A stretch of 64,000 nucleotides of DNA, taken from contig LR746274.1 in assembly GCA_902729315.2 (NCBI GenBank), forward strand, positions 8,326,537 through 8,390,536, read 5' to 3'. Position 1 is the stretch's first letter; each line of letters begins with the position of its first letter. Below the pieces are notes generated by a model. The model was not told where the DNA came from. It worked only from the letters and a program-made list of their open reading frames with translations, and did no database searches. The position numbers were made by a program, and so were the translations under genes. Shown here piece by piece: positions 11,101 through 22,880 of the stretch. Source of the DNA: Spirodela intermedia. Lineage: Eukaryota; Streptophyta; Magnoliopsida; Alismatales; Araceae.

Positions 11101-13336
11101 AAACAGATGAATGGGTACATGAACACTGGGACTTAAAAATATTTGAACTGGCAGCCTTTTTATAATTATTTTCAAAGGTTATAAACCTGAAACTAAATTA
11201 CTAGTAGTCGTTGATGTATGGTTGTTTCTTTTAGGGTATTGCAATATAGCACTGCTTGGCTGCTGAATTAGTATTTTTATGGTCTGATTAAATGGTTTGA
11301 TAAGAGGTGACTTTACATGTGATTTCTACCTAGGAATGTTGTAGCTCAAATTATTATTCGCTCTGGAACGTTTTAAATGAATGCCGTTTGTTTTATGTGA
11401 TGATTTTTTTTTTTTGAATTTTAAGAAACGTGATAAACTTTTAGTACTTTGCCTTACTCTCCTCCTGCCAACTGCTGATTAAGAATGCACTTATACTGAG
11501 TGGGAAAACAAGAGAAAAGATGAGGACAAATCAAGCGTTGGTTCATGTTTTTGTTCAAATGTAGATTGATGGAAAAGTAATTTGATACTGTGAGTTTCTC
11601 ATTCTTGACTGATCGCTAATACTCATCTCCAGACTGGGTATTACGGGATAATAAAAGAATCCCATCATATAATATACTTATACAAAAAAAATACTTATAA
11701 GCACTAATGCATTGATTCTCCCTGAACAGAGTATGTGTGGTAGATAAACTGAGTGACTGCTGTAGAATTCCTATCCTAGATGCAGAATTTGGTGAAGATT
11801 CTTTGGCATGTTCTGAATGGGTATATACTCATCTCCAGGCTGTGTATTACGGAATAATAAAAGAATCCCATCATATAATACTGTATAAATAAATACTTGC
11901 AAACACTGATGTATAGATTCCTCCTGAACAGAGTATGGGTAGTAGGTAAGTTGGTTGACTACTGCGGAATTCCTATCCTGGGTGCAAATTTGGTGAAGAT
12001 TGTTTGGCATGTTCTGATTGGGTATATACTCATCTCCAGACTGGATATTAATATTTACATAAATACCTACAAACACTGATGTATTGATTCCCTCTGAAGA
12101 GAGTATGGGTGGTAGGTAAATTGGGTGACTACTGTAGAATTCCTAGCATGGATGCCGAATTTGGAGAAGATTGTTTGGCATGTTCTGAATGGCATTCTGA
12201 TTCTGAATTTTGTTGTCATTTTAGGAAATTATGGTACAGTACGCCTTATGGAATATTTAGCGATGCATTTGGATCACACAGATGGGATATCAAGCATGTG
12301 GGAGGAACTCGCTTCATGCTTTCTTAAAATTCAGTCTCTCCAGCTGTCTGAGTACGAGGAGGATGAAGAGTCAACGATGAGACCGATCCATTTCAGTAGT
12401 ATGGCTTGCAGATCCACTACTCCAAGAAAAATTCCAAGGGTTTTCCTAAGAGGAGAAGCAAGGAACATGTGGACATATCGCTGTAAATGGTGGTCCAAAC
12501 GTCATTTTAGCAAGGCCATCTATATGTCAGAGATTCAGACTGGTACAACTTCCTTTTTAGTCTCTCATTTTCATGGTCATCCATATCAGTATGGTCATTC
12601 TATCATTGTCCTTTGGTGCATCAGAACACTTGCCCAGTATCCGATAATATATTTTCTCTTGAATTCTTCCTCTGAAACTGATGGAAAGCTTGTTCTTCAC
12701 GAGTTCTTGAGAAGAAAACACTCGCCAGGAAGATCTGCACCAACAGGACTTTATGATCTCTGTGGTTTCCAACTTGGTTGACCCTGAAAGCCTTTTGGGC
12801 TTTATGCTTATCTATAAAGATGATGTGTTAATAATTTATCTCTGGGCTATTTTTTTTTACTAGCTCACCTCCTGCCTTTTTATTTGATCTTGAACTTCCA
12901 GTTGGAACAGAAAACACTATATTTTTTTTTTATTTTAACCTTTATTCCACTTAAAGCAAACTCTTGAATAACATTTATAGCTTCCAATCATTCCATTTCG
13001 GTGCTTCAGAAACACTAGGCTTCTGAAACTGATGGAGATCATATTCATAGCCAGTTCCTTGCTTTCCTCTTCTAAAATTATTTAATATTTTTTTTTTTTA
13101 AAACGAAAACGACATTTAGATTGATCAAGTATGGAATGACTGTGTGGGTTCCTGCAGGGGATTTTCAGCGCCTAGCATACAAGGCCGCATGCGCCTGCCA
13201 CCTGTACGGTCCAGATTTTCAGTACGTCAGAGAGTTACTGTGCAAAGGAGGCAGAGACCAGATATCTTTCCTGCGTAGGCACATGGACAGTTCCTTGAAG
13301 CTGTGCGAAGCTTTGACTGCAGGAAACCCCTTGTGA
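5138..13336 (+). CDS. TAF1A-like subunit of the RNA polymerase I selectivity factor
   Basis: Exons 5138-5464, 6128-6244, 6705-6784, 7046-7485, 8406-8581, 9428-9513, 10370-10503, 12225-12542 and 13158-13336 join without a frame break into about 618 residues. Landmarks are a basic N-terminus (KKRRVSKCSYIKRIL), an HEWSDASGALSVLLKG stretch, LAQDRESRSDP and HLIHGLTSYQLWYSELP around exons 3-4, then helical TPR-like pairs (DLEFMILSHKKLL, DAVKHLRAAL, QVEEALKEL, FAKCYEQIVEIEPSHVPSLQRL). This matches my recollection of plant proteins annotated as TATA-binding-protein-associated factor, RNA Pol I subunit A, which would help recruit Pol I to rDNA in the nucleolus. An in-frame ATG also exists at 5114. However, aatgcag ending at 5119 looks like an acceptor for a non-coding first exon ending near 4802 (ctctg|gtacgt), so 5138 is preferred. 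Family assignment is moderate; the gene structure is firmer. Confidence 0.62.
11615..12193. repeat. About 205-bp tandem repeat (three copies) in intron 7 of the TAF1A-like gene
   Basis: Three diverged head-to-tail copies begin near 11632, 11837 and 12043. Each contains the words tagaattcctatcctagatg and ttggcatgttctgaatgg. The third copy is shortened and ends about 30 bases before the acceptor of exon 8 at 12225. Short reading frames inside are not genes. Confidence 0.85.
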
Positions 13337-13790
13337 CAACCGATTCTCTCTCTCTCTCTCTCGCTATATATATATCTCCTCGTCAGAGCAGATTGGAATA
13401 ATCTTGGTTCGTCTGAGTGGGGATTTCTATTCTCAGCCGAAGAGAAGTTCTTCCAAGCAGAGGAGCATCTCGTTGGCTGCCTGATGGTGAGAAGTGAGGA
13501 GATCTCGATTTTTGGGGCAGGAGAAATTCTTCAAGCCAGAGAATGAACCGTGTTTTTATCGGCTAAATTCCAAATAAATCCTTTTTTTTTCTCCCCACCA
13601 ACAGCAAGGTGGCAGCATGCTTTTCTTGGTAATCTCGATCTGTCAGTGTGATGTCGTTCATGCTGGAGCTGTTTGTGCTGGCTGATGACAAGAAGAGATG
13701 GGGGAGATTTCTATCTTGGGCCGTAAGGAAATTCTTCCAAGGTATTTTTTCTTATCTCTCAAGAATTATAGCTGATGAATCTGATGATCT
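13337..13790 (+). other. 3' flank of the TAF1A-like gene
   Basis: A short CT run and a TATATATA run follow directly after the stop codon. Two loosely similar segments, around 13430-13520 and 13690-13740 (agaaattcttccaag words), suggest another small duplication. No coding sequence is seen. Confidence 0.4.
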
Positions 13791-13964
13791 CAGTCAAACT
13801 TGAGGGATTTACACGGAGATGATCAGGCACCAGGTCAACTTTCCAGGTCAACGTTCCTAAATTGGCTGCGCTATTATGCTAGGTGTTTCTTCAGCCTAGG
13901 CTTTGAATCCACTGGCCTCCCACCTGGGGAACCGGATGTTGCATGTGAGATGATGCGTCAACAA

Positions 13965-14830
13965 GATCAAGCTTGAGGGATCGAGATGGAAGCAGCTTGA
14001 GCTGGCAAATTCTGTAAGCATCAAACCCTAAACCTTAAACCCTACATAGGAATTTAGATGGAAGTGACTTCATCTCTGAAAATTTATGAATGTCAGACCA
14101 CCTAAAGTCAAACATGAGGGATTTAGATGGAATCAACTTGATCTTAGAAAATCAGTGACTGACAAACCATAAACCCTAAAGTCAAGCATGAGGAACCTAG
14201 ATGGAAGCAGCTTGATCTTGGAAAATCGGTGACTGTCAAACCATAAATCCTAAACCCTAAAATCAAAATTGAGGGACCCAGATAGAAGCAACTTGATCTT
14301 GAAAAATTGGTGACTGGCAAACCATAAACCCTAAACCCTAAAGTTAAACTTGAGGGACTTAGAAGGAATCAGCTTGATCTTAGAAAATCAGTGACTAGCA
14401 AACCATAAACCCTAAATCCTAAAGTCAAACATGAGGGACCCAGATGGATGCAGCTTGATTGCGGAAGATTGGTGACCAAGAAACTATTAAATCTTAAACC
14501 ATAAAGTCAAACTTGGGGAGCCTAGGTGGAAGCAGCTTGATCTTGGAAAAATTTGATTGCCAAACCCAAACATCTAGAGTCAAACTCTAGAAAATATGTG
14601 GCTGCCAGACCTTAAACCCTAAACCCTAAAGTCAAACTTGAAGCGCTTACAAGACGGAAGCAGCTTGATCTTGGAAAATCGCTGACTAGTAAATCATAAA
14701 CCCTAAATCTTGAAGTTAAACTAGAGGAGCCTGCAAAATGGAAGCAGCTTGATCTTGGAAAACATGACTCCCAAACCCAAAACCCTAGAGTCAAACTCAA
14801 AAACCCAAATGCAACTTGGTTGATTGGGGA
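13965..14830. repeat. About 80-bp minisatellite with AAACCCT (telomere-like) runs
   Basis: Roughly ten copies of a unit of about 80 bp, reading approximately agtcaaacttgagggaccta, then gatggaagcagcttgatctt, then ggaaaatcggtgactggcaa, then accataaaccctaaaccct. The copies are clearest between 14105 and 14500 and decay toward both ends; an outlying partial copy sits near 13795. Each unit ends in one to three AAACCCT-type heptamers, the plant telomere word. Confidence 0.88.
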
Positions 14831-15219
14831 AAATCTGTTGCATTTATTGGTAATGGCTACCTCCATTGACCATATTTCTCGCATCACGATGTGTCAGATT
14901 TTCTCTCTTAATCTATTGTTGAAAGACGTCATCTAGTGATTATAATCCTGTTCTTATGCAGGTTTCGGAGTTGATGACTCATTTGACTTGATGATTGATG
15001 GCCCGGATGTTTGATTGAGTAACCATGGTTGACTTTAGATGGTCAACCTTCGGTAGCTGCTGAGCTGCCAGCTGATCAAGCCTGATGATGATCAGAGACA
15101 AAGTGGATCGATGAGCAGTTGCATCAGACAGGCCTAACTTCGGTAAAATATCTCTTTTCTTAGAACATGGCCGATCTAAACTATCTTTGGACTCGCATCT
15201 GATTTCGAAGCTGAAGAAC

Positions 15220-15223
<4 letters not shown>

Positions 15224-15264
<41 letters not shown>
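15224..15264. repeat. (CT)n microsatellite
   Basis: Pure CT run in the spacer upstream of the bromodomain gene. The spacer from 14831 to 16080 holds only this and similar runs and no recognisable gene. Confidence 0.95.
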
Positions 15265-15266
<2 letters not shown>

Positions 15267-15578
15267 AATTGTGATTGGAGAGACCACTGGACCCATGAAG
15301 TTTACTATACTGATCTTTCCCATGGTTAAATTTGAAGTTTTTCCAGGAGAAGAAAATCTTCATGGAACTTTTTTAGTGGGCAATGTTTGACACTGTCTAC
15401 CTGCCTAGGGTTCTTACCCTTCTTGGCTAAGGTTCTTATCCTCTCTCTCTCTCTCTCCCCGACAGGTGCTGGGCCCACATTGGTTAACGTAAATTCTGTA
15501 AAGTTTCACTTATTCATAAGATGATTGATCCAAATTATCTTTACATCCACAATTTGGCTCACAAATTGATTTAGATGA

Positions 15579-15579
<1 letters not shown>

Positions 15580-15625
<46 letters not shown>
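15580..15625. repeat. C-run plus (TC)n microsatellite
   Basis: A short C homopolymer runs straight into a TC dinucleotide repeat. Confidence 0.95.
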
Positions 15626-15630
<5 letters not shown>

Positions 15631-15769
15631 CTTTGCATAGAGTTGTGAGTGGCGGCTGATCGCACTAGTCCCATGTTCCATTCTTCTTCCATAGCTCAAT
15701 TTAGAATCTGTACAAGGGAACAAAGTTTTCATGAAGCCTCATTATGAGAACAAATTCTTTCATCTCTCT

Positions 15770-15772
<3 letters not shown>

Positions 15773-15816
<44 letters not shown>

Positions 15817-15822
15817 GAGAGA
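15773..15822. repeat. (GA)n microsatellite
   Basis: GA run with a few GAAA interruptions. It is the complement type of the two CT runs just upstream. Confidence 0.95.
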
Positions 15823-16129
15823 TTCTCTTCATGTGAGTGATATAGAAACGGCGGTAGGAGGAATGGGTTTCGGGCCTTAAAAAATCATTCATACGGCCCG
15901 AAGCCCATTGCTCCCCACCGTGGGTCTCTCTTTCTCTCTCTCTCTCTCATGTGACAACATGCATGTCTCTCTGTCGCTCTAACCGACTAAATTAAAGCGG
16001 CGGTGGCATTGGTGGTGTCTTTCTCTCTCTTATCTATGGGTGTCTGTAGTGAAGCCCGTGATGTTGTGACCCAGATCGGATGGACGATAAATGATTCTCC
16101 AATCAGATCGCACGGTCCAAAATCTCTTA

Positions 16130-16325
16130 AACCCTGCCCAGCAGGGGTCAGGGTCTAGACCAGAAAAGCGGGCCCGAGGGTTCTAAGTTTTGAAGGGGGC
16201 TGGGCACGAGTTTAATCAACTCCGGGCTCATTAGCTCAAAAAGCCCGCAAATCGTATGTGCTCTATTCGGGCCTTTTTGGGCCCGAAACCTTGCGAAACT
16301 TTGGTGGTAACGGCCCGGGGCCGCC
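16130..16325. promoter_or_regulatory. GGGCCC/AAGCCCG-rich promoter region of the bromodomain gene
   Basis: Several GGGCCC, GGGCTGGGC and AAGCCCG words lie 400-600 bases upstream of the ATG at 16723, the same style of motif cluster as upstream of the TAF1A-like gene. They are probably site II-type elements; the function is inferred. Confidence 0.4.
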
Positions 16326-16593
16326 GACCCTACCGTTTGGAGAGGGAGAAATAAGTGTGAGTATATGCATAATTATTAGATTTTTATATCTAAAATATAA
16401 TTTTAAAAGTTTTTTGGGTATATTCAGAGAGTATGCAAGATGAAAATATAAAGACTAGAACGGTAGGGATGGAAAAGAGTGAGAGAGACGATCCCAGAGA
16501 GGAAAAAAGCAGAGTTAGAGAGAGAGAGAGAGAGCGTCACAGGATGCTGGAGAGAGGAACAGTGTAGGATGCTAAGGTAGTCGGGGAGCGAGA

Positions 16594-16604
<11 letters not shown>

Positions 16605-16662
<58 letters not shown>
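16605..16662. repeat. (GA)n microsatellite in the leader of the bromodomain gene
   Basis: A long pure GA run ends 60 bases before the ATG at 16723, so it is most likely in the 5' UTR or at the transcription start. GA runs can bind BPC/GAGA factors; this is inference. Confidence 0.9.
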
Positions 16663-16665
<3 letters not shown>

Positions 16666-16722
16666 CATAAAGGTGGAGGAGGGTGTGTGAGATAGCGTAG
16701 GGAGAGCAAGGGTGAGAGAAAG

Positions 16723-19700
16723 ATGGTCGGGGAACAGCCGGGTGGAGGGAAGAAGAGGGGGCGGCCGAGGAAGATGCGGAACGAGCATTCTCCCAGCGCC
16801 ACCTCCACCGGGGCAGCCGCCGCCGCCAGGAACCAGGCGACTCCTTCTCCGCTGCCGTTAGTGCGGCGGAGCCGCCGCCGGAGGCGGCCCCGCCGGGCGC
16901 GGGATTTCGCCGACTACGGCGACGAGGACGACGACTTCTACTGGTGGGAGTTGTCTACGGACGAGGAGGCGGGGAAGAAAAGGGGGGAGGAGGACGGTGC
17001 GGGGAGTGATGACCTCGAGCCCAGGAAATTCAGGCTCCTCCGGAAGCTTCCGCCGCAGACCACTGGTAGGGTGAGACGCGGTGGAGGCTCGCAGTCCGAC
17101 GGATCTGGCAGCAGCAGTAAGGAGGAAGAAGACGAGGTTGGTATCAATCTCTGTTCTATTTTCTTATGGATAATTCTGCTTACACATTTGACATTTATAA
17201 AAAAAAAAGTAAACTCTGGCTCTGGGTATAGAGTTCTTGAGGAAATAGAGACATTTCTTGCATGAGAATCCGACTCTTTTATTATTATATCAGAGTTTAG
17301 CTCTGCCCTGATAGAGTTTGAGCTTAGGAGATTCAGGCAGAATTGGAAAGGAGCTAGAACAGTCCTATATTGCTTGGGAGGACATCACTATTCAAAATAT
17401 TTGAGCTAACTCCACTCTTGGTGGATAGTTTTTTGAATTATATGGCTTAATAACTTTCACAATCAACCTTCTAAACTTCAAGATATCTCTGAAAGTGGAA
17501 GGTAAATTTTTCATGGGTGCCGATTGAACCCCTCGCAGCAAACCTTTTACACTTCAATCACTGGGTAACCTGGGGATGCTGCAGATCAGAGTTTGCTTGA
17601 TTACTATAGCAGCTGGGAGTCTTAGGGTTTTCACTTTTGATTTTATTTTTTACCAGGTTGGAGGGAGAGATTCTACGCAGAAGTGCGATCAGTCTGCTAC
17701 AGGTCTTCGGCTCTCCATCTTTCACCATTTCGTATTTTTTCTAGTCTGAATCTCCATGCTGATGATGCATCTTCTTCCTCCTGCACTCTGAATCGCAAGC
17801 CCAGTCTCCACTCCACTGCCTGAGAAGAAGACGTTGGAGGATGTCCTCGACAAGTTGCAGAAGTGAGCATAGTTGGCCTATCTCCTCTGAGACTAGTCTC
17901 TGTGATTCTGTGGGCATTGGTAGTTGATGTTCCATTGACAGTATGGTTTAATTTGCCGCAGGAAGGACATCTATGGGGTGTACGCGGAGCCAGTGGACCC
18001 AGAAGAGGTTTGATTCTTTTGGCTTCTTGTCTCTCTGTGAGGATCTAACTGATGAATGCCATGGCCTGTCTCACAGCTTCCTGACTATCATGACATCATA
18101 AAACATCCAATGGACTTTGGGACCATAAGGAAGAAGCTGGCTGATGGCGCTTACAGTGATCTTGAAAAGTTTGAGGTCAGATCTCATCTTCGATTATGGC
18201 ATCCCTTCCTTTTGTGTTTCTAGATCTCTGTGTCAAAATTTTCAGTTTTTTTGGGGTGGGTTTTTACTTCTAAATTATCCTGGATGAGGAAATCTTGGCT
18301 TAAGTTGAAGATTATTCGTAAATTTATGTTTCTTTAGTTTTTTTATTTTGCGATAATGGGCACAATAGGTCCAAGAGGTTGCCCTCATGTGGCCTTTTGT
18401 TCTCATCTCGTCTGTCCTGTTGTCAGGGGAGAGAGTCATCTCAATGAACCCATTTTACTTTCTGGTTAAAAACATTTCCATTTATCTTTCTTTGAGTTAT
18501 CTTTAGTCAGCTGCTTTTGAAAAATCTCTATCAGAGTTGAATGTGAGATGCTGGGCAGTTGAATATGTTTAATCACTCGTTAGATCTAATTTTTAATCTC
18601 ATCCTTTTCTAAGTCCCAGTATTAAAGAATTAAATGTGTTTTAGGCTTCACATGCTCCAGAAGATCAAAAGAACAGTCCTTGATATCTTGTCACGTGAGT
18701 TTTCCTCCTGGATGCGTGCTTGAGATGATTATGAATCTTTGTCACCACTGTCGATCTAACTGTGTGACAGCTGATATCAATAAGCTATGGGCATTTTAAT
18801 AAAAAAATCGGTTTCAACTAAAGTTTCCCTTGCTTTCCCAGTTTAGCATGAGCTCAAAACTTGAAACCATTTATGTTTCTCGAACCCAAATCTTATCTTG
18901 GATCTCAGAGCCACCTTTTAATTTTTGTTCATATCAATCAAAAAAATGTAGCAAGGGAGCCCGAAAACAAGGATCTCTCCTAGAAGCTCATAAATGTTTG
19001 TTTATTCTTGATTGAAAAAATATCATGAATCTCAGTAAACAAAGGCCTACATAGCAGTTCCAATGCTAGGCATTGATTTTGGTTTCCTATAAGTGGGTGG
19101 TACCACATATTCCATTCTTTAAACTCTTAGCGTTACTTGTCCTTGTTGCATAGGGAGTACAGAAAAGTCACCCTCGTAGTAGATCATAAATGGTTGTTTA
19201 TTTTTCATTAAAAAATCATAAAATTCTGAATCCTCTTGAAGATCTTGACCCTCTTCACCTCTAAAAATAGTAATACCATATGTTCCTTTCCTTAAACTCT
19301 CGACATTGCTTGTGCTTGTTTCAGAGTGATGTGTTCCTTGTCTGCACCAACGCCATGCAATACAACGCCCCGGACACAATATATTTTAGACAGGTGAGTT
19401 TTGACTTTTGCCCTATGGTAGTAAGCGCGTTCCATGCCCTTGACACGTCATCTTCTTTAGCAAAGGCACACTCCATACAAGAGCTGGCGAGAAAGAAATT
19501 CCAAAGCATAAGACTGGGCAGGGAAGAGGTGATCAAGTCTGAAGGCAAGAATCAGCCGAATTCTACGCGTAAGAACTTGATAGCAGGGTCCCTGGACGAC
19601 GAGGATGCCCATCATCCTGCTAGGGCTCTTGTTTCAAATGGCGATATCAGCAGTGGTGGTCTCGTTACCCTGGAGACTCGCGTTCGTGAGCAGCCTGCCA

Positions 19701-22346
19701 GCATTAGTGGAAACATGGATGGCAGCTCGACATGTGAAAGTAAATCCATCAGGGGGGAAGATAACTCAGGTAAGATAGTCAGTAATTCCTTCTATTATGG
19801 GAGATGGTGGCGGCCGGTTTTGGTTGTTTGCAAGATATTCTGGTTTTTCTTATCATATTCAGGGGTATCATATGTGGTAAAAATCTGGTGGAGCTTTGAG
19901 ACCTGACCATGGCATGATCCTTATCTAATGAACTTGCCTGTTTTATGCTACCCATCTGATGATATATTGATTAATGTACCAGGTGTTTGGATATTTCTCA
20001 GCCTTCCATTATTTCAAAATTTTCTCCTATACCATGTCACATGTATGAATTATTTTATTTTTTGGAAATTCCGTGCCATAAATAGTTGAGCTTTTTTCCC
20101 TAGTTTATCTTTTTTTTCCCTGTCTTATCTTTAATATCATCTCACGTATATGAATTATTTTTTGGATAAGTATGGTCATAATTAGTTGACATTTCTTTCA
20201 GTTATTTTATTTTTTCAATTATTTTCTTCCATAATCATCTCATGGGCGTGAATGATTGGCGGCCATCTTACGCTTGCAATCAGATTGGGCTTCTTTTTAA
20301 CCATTTTGTTTTGAGAAACTTCACACGGGCATCCTGACTGCTGAATTTCTCCCTAAAATCATCTACCATTAAATTCCTTGGTATTATTATCCCTTGCTTT
20401 TTAAAACTCGCCTCTCCTCTTCGCATAATTCCCAGTTAGGAATCCCTCCAAGCCTGAGGGGAAACCCGACGCATTTTATGAAGACTGCCGAGCCACCTAC
20501 AATCCCCCTGTTGAGCCACGTGTGATTGGGTCCCACCTGCCCTTCTCCATCTTTGACAACGAGCAGATGCATCTGATTGCTGTAAGTAGCTTCCATATTT
20601 TCCCCAGTTAGCTCAATCTCTGAATACTTTCTTTCTATTTTCCCCAATTTTACTCAATAATTAAAATACCCCTTCTCTTTCCTTTTTTTTCTAAATCAGG
20701 TAGGGCTTGAAGGAGGGCAGCATACTTATGCCAGAAGCCTGGCCCGCTTCGCTGGCCCGTTGGGGCCCACCGCCTGGAGAATTGCTTCCCAGAGAATTGA
20801 GAGGGTGTTGCCTGAAGGGGTGGGCTTCGGGCCCGGTTGGGTCGGAGAGTATGAGCCACTGCATCAAGGCCCTTCTTTTCTAAATAAAGCAGAGAATCAG
20901 AGAGAGAGCTTGATGGTTGACGAGGCGGGGCCCATAAAATCTGAACTGTCCAATGGTAGGTTTCCAATGGGGCCCACGATCATGCAAGTGGTCAACAGCA
21001 GGGGAGATGTTCCAGAGGTGGGTTCGGCTGGTTGTGGGCCCCCTGGATGGGGCCCGCGACGATGGCCTGGCTTTGACTTGGGACCCGTCAATCAAAATGC
21101 CGGCACCTTTGTTCAGCACAAGTCAACTGCCTTGGCATCTGGAGACAACCAGAGGGCTAAATTTGATGGGAGTCAACCCGAAATATTCAAGTGGGTAGGA
21201 CCGCTGTCTTCTGCGTCTCAGATTTCCCAATTGAGTGATGCAAGATTCGGTCAAACCCTTGCTGGAAGAAGCAACCCGGGGTCGTATCTGGATCCGGGGC
21301 TTTTTGCTGATGGAAACCTCGGTCAAACCATTGCTGGAAGTAGCCCCAGAGTTCTTGCTGACGGAAGGTTTAGTCAAACCCTTGCTGCAAGTGGCAACCC
21401 AAGTTCCCATTTGGAAACCGCAGTTCCTGCTGATGGAAGATTCGGTCAAACCCTTGCCGGAAGTAGCAGCAGAGTTCCTGCTGATGGAAGATTCGGTCAA
21501 ACTCTTGCTGCAAGTGGCAATCCGAGCTCCCACTTGGACACCAGGGCTCTTGCTGACGGTAGATTTGGTCAAACTTTTGCTGGAATTGGCAACCAAAGCT
21601 CTCATTTGGACACCAGGGCCCTTTCTGGTGGAAGATTTGGTCAAACACCAGTCTCCCATTTGGACCCCAGAGTTCTTGCTGATGGAAGATTTGGTCAAAA
21701 CCTTGCTGCAAGAGGAAACCCATCCTCCCATTCAGGATTCATTCCTCCAAGTCAAACCATGGGGAGGCATGGCGGCCATGATCGGGCGGCAGGAAGCCAC
21801 ATCAACTTGATCAGGGGTATCCTGGAGGGGCCCTCCAACCAGCTGACCTTCCCCATGTCAACTGCAGTCGTTGAAAACCCTAATTTACCAGTGAGAAGCA
21901 ACCCCATTGATGCTGTAACCACCGCCGCACCCACCCGGATGTCTGTCGGGAGATCCTCATCTGGGCAAGTGCTGCCGCCACTGCTGCCGCCAGGGTCTGC
22001 TTCAAACTTTCTAAATATGGAAGGAAGAGGAGTCCCCCCTGAATCTCCTGCTCAGGGCCGCAGGTTTCCTGGAGATGGCCAGTGTCAACTTGGAGGAGCA
22101 ACTGGGGAAGAAGAACGCTGGCCCCAGAATAGGAATTTTGCAGAGTTGACGCCCCAGGTCAACTTGGCTGTATTTCCCCGACAGGCCTGCTGGCAGGGGT
22201 TGACCCCACACGGGCAGGAGCCGAAGAATGACGGCGGCACCCCAGATCTCAATGTCGGCGGCTTCCATGCCCCCAGATTGCCAGCTCAGCAGCCCCCGGC
22301 CATCCGGGTTGACCCCCCACAGCCCGATTTAGCCCTGCAGCTCTGA
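16723..22346 (+). CDS. Bromodomain protein of the plant SWI/SNF BRD1/BRD2/BRD13 type
   Basis: Exons 16723-17136, 17657-17702, 17805-17862, 17962-18007, 18077-18175, 19325-19393, 19466-19769, 20436-20581 and 20700-22346 join in frame to about 942 residues. The N-terminus has an AT-hook-like KKRGRPRK and Arg-rich and acidic patches. The bromodomain spans about 155-262, with LPDYHDIIKHPMDFGTIRKKL and CTNAMQYN, whose last residue (Asn235) is the acetyl-lysine anchor. After it come a segment typical of the plant proteins (IGSHLPFSIFDNEQ, YARSLARFAGPLGPTAW, VLPEGVGFGPGWVGE), a repeat region at about 572-735, and a C-terminus with PDLNV and the final PDLALQL. Such proteins read acetylated histones as subunits of plant BRM-type SWI/SNF complexes. 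Alternative first exons cannot be excluded, but the phases fit throughout. Confidence 0.82.
18950..19324. repeat. About 171-bp tandem duplication at the end of intron 5 of the bromodomain gene
   Basis: About 18960-19153 resembles about 19160-19324, sharing gatcataaatg-gttgtttatt, taccacatattccattcttt and cttgtccttgttgca blocks. The downstream copy ends in the acceptor used for exon 6 (tgtttcag, ending 19324). The upstream copy ends in a decoy, tgttgcatag, ending 19153. Confidence 0.7.
21230..21720 (+). repeat. In-frame coding minisatellite (GRFGQT repeat) in the bromodomain gene
   Basis: Eight copies of a motif around ADGRFGQTLA recur with GGTCAAA words at about 21249, 21321, 21373, 21444, 21495, 21567, 21639 and 21693. 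The spacings are about 72 or 52 bases, i.e. units of 24 or 17 codons, so the frame is always kept. Between motifs the linker is of the type GNPSSHLDTRAL. The region is probably disordered. Confidence 0.88.
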
Positions 22347-22880
22347 GAAATTAAGAATCTTTCATCAGTGAGAGCAGGAAATCGATCATTCTGCGGAATG
22401 TGGAGCACAAAGAAGACAGGAAGAACCCTAATTTTACCAGTGAGAGTCAACCCCGTTGACTCTCTCTTGGATAAGAATCAGAGGGGCAGAAGACTTCCCA
22501 TTTTTGGGTCTCTCAGACAAGCTTCCTATCCGTGGAGGGGGATGGTGATTTTGAAGCCGGGCCTTGATTCTGCACGCATTATTGCGATCTAAAACTTTGG
22601 TCAGGGTATAATTAGGGTCGTAATTCATCTGGGGCAGAAGAATTCAGGCCCACATGGTGAAAAAATGCTTCCTTTTTGGGGGGGTGGGATGGATCTTCTT
22701 GAGTTCCATCTCTTCAAACCCTAATTTTGGGTTGTAATGCGTTTTAGGAACGTTAATGGGCCAACCAGACCAGCCCATGTAATATATGTTAATCGGCTGG
22801 GCTTTTAAAATGGGCTTCAGGAGGTCCAACCCCTCCGCACTAGGTCATGATAGATGACAGCCCATTTTATTGAGGCCATT
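22347..22880 (+). other. 3' flank of the bromodomain gene
   Basis: Presumed 3' UTR and spacer. A stretch at about 22420-22460 (aaccctaattttaccagtgagagtcaacccc) resembles the end of the coding exon near 21876-21910 (aaccctaatttaccagtgagaagcaacccc), a small local duplication. No gene is seen. Confidence 0.45.

Noticed and set aside
13965-14830. Real interstitial telomere
   Set aside because: The heptamers are at most two or three in a row and are embedded in a longer unit, so it is a minisatellite and not a telomere fusion.
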